From the NCBI GenBank assembly GCA_964552675.1, contig CAZKHJ010000016.1, positions 1-52,460 on the forward strand: a DNA stretch of 52,460 nt, given 5' to 3'. Below the pieces are notes generated by a model that ran no database searches, had not been told where the DNA came from, and worked only from the letters and a program-made list of their open reading frames with translations. Each line of letters opens with the position of its first letter. Position 1 is the first letter of the stretch. Shown here piece after piece: positions 50,201 to 52,460 of the stretch. The stretch comes from Sulfurimicrobium sp964552675. GTDB taxonomy: Bacteria; Pseudomonadota; Gammaproteobacteria; Burkholderiales; Sulfuricellaceae. Position numbers and translations under genes: made by a program.

Positions 50201-51707
50201 GGCTCAGCACCGCCATGGGGGTGTCGTCACCCATCGAGCCGATGGCTTCCTGGCCTTCCTCGGCCAGCACGCGCAACACCTGGTCGCGTTCCTCGAACGA
50301 GACGTTGAACAGCTTCTGCGCAACCAGCGCGGCCTTGGGGTCGAACAGGGCGATACCCTTGTCCTCGTCGATGCCGGTTTCCAGGTGGGTGGCATGGTCC
50401 TTGAGCCACTGACGGTAGGGGTGGGCGCCCTTGAGCTGGCTATCGATATCGTCGGACAGCAGCAGCTTGCCTTCCTGCAGGTCCACCGCGATCATCTGGC
50501 CGGGCTTGACGCGGCCCTTCTGCACCACGTCCTGCGGCTGGTACGGCCACACGCCGATTTCCGAGGCGATGGTGAAGTGGCGGTCTTTCGTGACCACGAA
50601 GCGCGCCGGGCGCAGGCCGTTGCGGTCGAGCGCGCAGACGCCGTAGCGGCCATCGGTCAGCACCATGCCGGCGGGGCCGTCCCACGGCTCCATGTGCATC
50701 GAGTTGTATTCGTAAAAGGCGCGCAGATCCGGATCCATGGTCTGCACGTTCTGCCAGGCCGGCGGCACCATCAGGCGCAGCGCGCGGAACAGGCTGACGC
50801 CGCCCATGATCAGCCCTTCCAGCATGTTGTCCATGCTGAAGGAATCGGAGCCGCTCATCGAGACGATCGGGCGCACATCGTCCATGTCAGGGATGTGCGG
50901 GGTGGCGAAAGTATGCTCGCGCGCGCGCGACCAGCTGCGGTTGCCCTGCAGGGTATTGATCTCGCCGTTGTGGGCAAGGTAGCGGAACGGCTGCGCCAGA
51001 CGCCATTCCGGCCAGGTATTGGTGGAAAAACGCTGGTGATAGACCGCCAATGAAGAAGCGAAACGCTCGTCCTTGAGATCGAGGTAGAACACCGGCAGGT
51101 TGGCGGGCGTCACCAGGCCCTTGTAGGACATCACCTTGGAAGACAGGGTCGGCAGATAGAAGGTCTTGTCCGCGCTCAGGGCTTTTTCGGCACGGCGGCG
51201 GGCAATGTACAGCTTGCGCTCGAAAGCGGTTTCATCCATGCCCTCGGGCGCGCTGACGAAAATCTGTTCGATCGTGGGCAGGGTGTCCAGGGCATATACA
51301 CCCAGCGCGCCGTTATCCGTGGGAACCTGGCGGAAGCCCGCCACGGCGAGGCCTTGGGCGGCAAATTCGGCTTTCAGCGTGGCGCGGGCAGTTTCCGCCA
51401 GCTTGGCGTCACGGTTGAGGAACACCAGCGCGGCCGCGTACAGCTTGCCGAGGGAAAAACCGTTTTCGGCGGCAACCGCGCGCAAAAAACTGTCCGGCTT
51501 CTTGAACAGCAGTCCGCAGCCATCGCCCGACTTGCCATCAGCAGCAACCGCGCCACGGTGGGTCAGACAGGCAAGGGAATTGATCGCGGTCTGAACCAGC
51601 CAGTGCGAAGGCTTGTCGTCCATGTTGGCCATCAGGCCGAAACCGCAGCTATCCTGCTCGAAATGCGGACGGTAGAGCGTCCCGTCCAACCAAGCTTGTC
51701 TGTCCAT
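47256..51707 (-). CDS. gltB: glutamate synthase (NADPH) large subunit
   Basis: A 1483-residue enzyme that makes two glutamates from glutamine and 2-oxoglutarate. Domains in order: a class II glutamine amidotransferase whose catalytic Cys21 (in QDSCGFG) becomes N-terminal after a short propeptide is removed; a central domain; an FMN-binding barrel with GGRSNSGEGGEDPARYG and the [3Fe-4S] ligands near CKYLRICHLNNCATG; and a C-terminal Gly-rich beta-helix (GAGDHCCEYMTGGIVVVLG). The ATG at 51707 is preferred over a TTG six bases upstream because GGTAGG lies seven bases before it. Confidence 0.97.
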   Translation of the reverse strand: MDRQAWLDGTLYRPHFEQDSCGFGLMANMDDKPSHWLVQTAINSLACLTHRGAVAADGKSGDGCGLLFKKPDSFLRAVAAENGFSLGKLYAAALVFLNRDAKLAETARATLKAEFAAQGLAVAGFRQVPTDNGALGVYALDTLPTIEQIFVSAPEGMDETAFERKLYIARRRAEKALSADKTFYLPTLSSKVMSYKGLVTPANLPVFYLDLKDERFASSLAVYHQRFSTNTWPEWRLAQPFRYLAHNGEINTLQGNRSWSRAREHTFATPHIPDMDDVRPIVSMSGSDSFSMDNMLEGLIMGGVSLFRALRLMVPPAWQNVQTMDPDLRAFYEYNSMHMEPWDGPAGMVLTDGRYGVCALDRNGLRPARFVVTKDRHFTIASEIGVWPYQPQDVVQKGRVKPGQMIAVDLQEGKLLLSDDIDSQLKGAHPYRQWLKDHATHLETGIDEDKGIALFDPKAALVAQKLFNVSFEERDQVLRVLAEEGQEAIGSMGDDTPMAVLSQMVRSPFDYLRQQFAQVTNPPIDPIREAVVMSLNTCFGPERNLFEQTADHAKRLEVSSPVLSHEKFATLTSLTEPEYRSVTLNLNYDPAKTSLKAAIAALAQQAVAEVKAGKVIVVLSDREFSQSTLAIHALFATGAVHHALINAGLRCGANIIVDTGSARDPHHIACLIGYGATAVFPYVAYQAINEMIRDGEIKNHTLNEALYKYRKGINKGLLKILSKMGISTVASYRGSQLFEAVGLGEEVIDLCLPGTVSRIKGAGFEDFEADQKQLVKYAFNSMEPLSQGGLLKFVFGGEYHAYNPDVVQELQRAVQKSDRAAYDRYAALVNERPVAMLRDLMKLKLDAKPISIDEVEPIEAILKRFDSAAISLGALSPEAHEALAEGMNRLGGRSNSGEGGEDPARYGTVRMSKIKQVASGRFGVTPHYLVNAEVLQIKVAQGAKPGEGGQLPGDKVSPMIAKLRCSKPGISLISPPPHHDIYSIEDLAQLIFDLKQVNPKALVSVKLVAEPGVGTIAAGVAKAYADLITISGYDGGTGASPIASVKYAGTPWELGVTEAQTVLRANGLRSRVRLQTDGGLKTGMDVIKAAIMGAESFGFGTAPMIALGCKYLRICHLNNCATGVATQNERLRKEHFIGMPEMVMNYFTFVAQETRELMARLGVRAMNELIGRMDLLEVLSGNTAKQQKLDIGVLLDQGSIPDSEPRYCLEATNPSFDKGELAEKMVADASAGIHAKQPQTLSYEVHNTCRSIGARLSGEIARAHGADGLPDNCLTINLSGSAGQSFGVWNHKGLTLKLEGDANDYVGKGMAGGRIIIHPPGGSAFAAHQTTIIGNTCLYGATGGRLNASGTAGERFAVRNSGAIAVVEGAGDHCCEYMTGGIVVVLGDTGLNFGAGMTGGFAMVYDEHGRFANQYNNELVDINHINTESTEQYRHFLRERLEEHAALTGSPRAKELLEQFSDIVGKFWLVKPKALHLDSLLKS

Positions 51708-51921
51708 TGCCAAACCTACCCCAAAAACGCAAGTGAAAAGTTCTCGATTTTATCCAGAACCGGGCCGGTCGGCAACAGGGGGAGCCTATGGATCAAATTG
51801 GTTTTGGTCAAAGTTTGGCAGCAAGATGGAAGGCATGCCATTTATAGGGATGGGGTGTCGGGCTAAGGCGGCAAGTCATGATAGACGCATTAATCTTGTG
51901 ACAGATCAGCCAGGAATTAAG

Positions 51922-51948
51922 CCTCACGACCCTTGATGTGAGGTTTTT
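51922..51948 (+). terminator. orphan terminator-like hairpin
   Basis: CCTCAC (51922-51927), a ten-base loop, GTGAGG (51938-51943) and five T residues, reading on the plus strand. No plus-strand protein gene precedes it, so it may end a small RNA or be chance. It lies 215 bases from the gltB start. Confidence 0.45.
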
Positions 51949-52059
51949 CCTACAATCGTGTAGTGCATTTGCCATATTGTGCGCTGGTTTTAATGGGTAA
52001 TATAAACGACATGGTTATCCCGAATTTAAGTGGCGATAAAAAGCATTTTTATTAATAAC

Positions 52060-52255
52060 CAGTCTGCTCGGACTTGATTAAATGCACGCCGAAAAAATAC
52101 AGAAAAGATGACGAAACTCCAAAAACCGCGCCCGGCGACATGCGCATCGCGAGTGTGGGCAATGCGGCGCCGAAGCGGAACGCAGTGGCGTGGATGCCTT
52201 CACGGACGGCTGTAGGCGTGCATGGGCGCAAAAGGGATAAAGAGGCCAAATTCAA
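52060..52255. repeat. possible dispersed-repeat remnant
   Basis: The minus strand reads as a short frame with REGIHATAFRFGAALPTLAM and YFFGVHLIK. I associate this text with small hypothetical reading frames seen repeatedly in betaproteobacterial genomes, which suggests a repeated DNA segment rather than a protein. This is recollection, not alignment. Confidence 0.25.
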
Positions 52256-52460
52256 GACAAGATTGTCTATATTATCCGGGATGAATATAATCCGTTGTCA
52301 TTCAAATATCCAATTTGCAAACGAAAGGGGATCCATCATCATGCTGCGGGCCGGAATATATGAGAAAACAAATGGCATAAACCATCGTTCAGTTGTTCAA
52401 GCGGATAGCGGTAGCGCAACACCTCGCTCATGGCCATGCTGACCCCCATTCCAAACTTTC

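Larger units (their letters stand above)
51708..52460. other. gene-free right edge
   Basis: There are 753 bases with no convincing gene. The first part should hold the gltB promoter. The region also holds a terminator-like hairpin at 51922-51948 and a stretch at about 52060-52255 whose minus-strand reading resembles a small hypothetical protein I recall from other Betaproteobacteria, more likely a repeat remnant than a gene. A minus-strand frame open to the right edge and ending at 52339 could be the tail of a gene beyond the window, but no family is recognised. Confidence 0.45.

Noticed and set aside
52074..52442. Plus-strand frame of 122 codons at the right edge
   Set aside because: Composition is unlike a normal protein, there is no ribosome site, and the same DNA reads more like a repeat remnant on the other strand.
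52339..52460. Minus-strand frame open to the right edge, possible gene tail
   Set aside because: Only about 40 codons are visible and I recognise no family, so it is not called as a gene.

Overview
The window looks like chromosomal DNA from a betaproteobacterium, probably of the Nitrosomonadales type (Sulfuricella/Gallionella-like relatives). This is inferred from gene content and from the order gltB-gltD-hemE-priA-argS-SPOR protein-dsbA, which is typical of Betaproteobacteria. No rRNA or tRNA genes, CRISPR arrays, phages or insertion sequences were recognised. Coding density is high and mostly operonic.

Layout. (1) 276-3408: an OmpR-type response regulator diverges from a DUF485/ActP-like acetate symporter pair. 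(2) 3493-6415, minus strand: an operon of a DUF3124 protein, a duplicated DUF1538 membrane protein and two tandem PII-like regulators. (3) 6612-11827: a MASE1 histidine kinase with a FixJ-type regulator, then an HMA-like small protein, a CBS protein, an ArsB/NhaD-type transporter and a secreted pentapeptide-repeat protein. An 18-bp palindrome separates the regulator from the following genes. (4) 12035-24223: an osmotic/ionic homeostasis island. It holds a DUF389 membrane protein, a fusion of a mannosyl/glucosyl-3-phosphoglycerate phosphatase-like HAD domain to a MOFRL-type glycerate kinase, a GT78-like glycosyltransferase, a small channel-like protein, GpgS, a Ca2+/Na+ exchanger, a CPA-type Na+/H+ antiporter, a cNMP/CBS/DUF294 protein and a DEDDh exonuclease. 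Together the sugar-phosphoglycerate genes look like a route to glucosylglycerate or mannosylglucosylglycerate, which are compatible solutes. (5) 24376-30671, minus strand: a tight four-gene cassette of a coiled-coil protein, a ClpB-like AAA+ ATPase, a small radical SAM protein and a zinc-ribbon Ser/Thr kinase. I cannot match it to a characterised system, and it is the best candidate for something undescribed. (6) 30931-33353: a second symporter pair (DUF4212 plus VC_2705-type SSS). (7) 33418-38240: accessory genes (SUMF1-like, TPR, small membrane protein, TauD-like dioxygenase, a large protein that may bind c-di-GMP). (8) 38366-51707, minus strand: housekeeping block (NarL-type regulator, dsbA, SPOR/FtsN-like, argS, priA, hemE, gltD, gltB). 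(9) 51708-52460: no convincing gene.

How it fits together. The two SSS symporters probably import acetate or other short carboxylates under two-component control. The DUF294 and exonuclease genes are commonly found beside such symporters, which suggests that the four-gene cassette, edged by a 147-bp palindromic element, was inserted into a symporter locus. The centre of the window combines compatible-solute synthesis with cation exchangers, as would suit salt or osmotic stress. Nothing here has been checked by alignment; family calls rest on motifs and recall.
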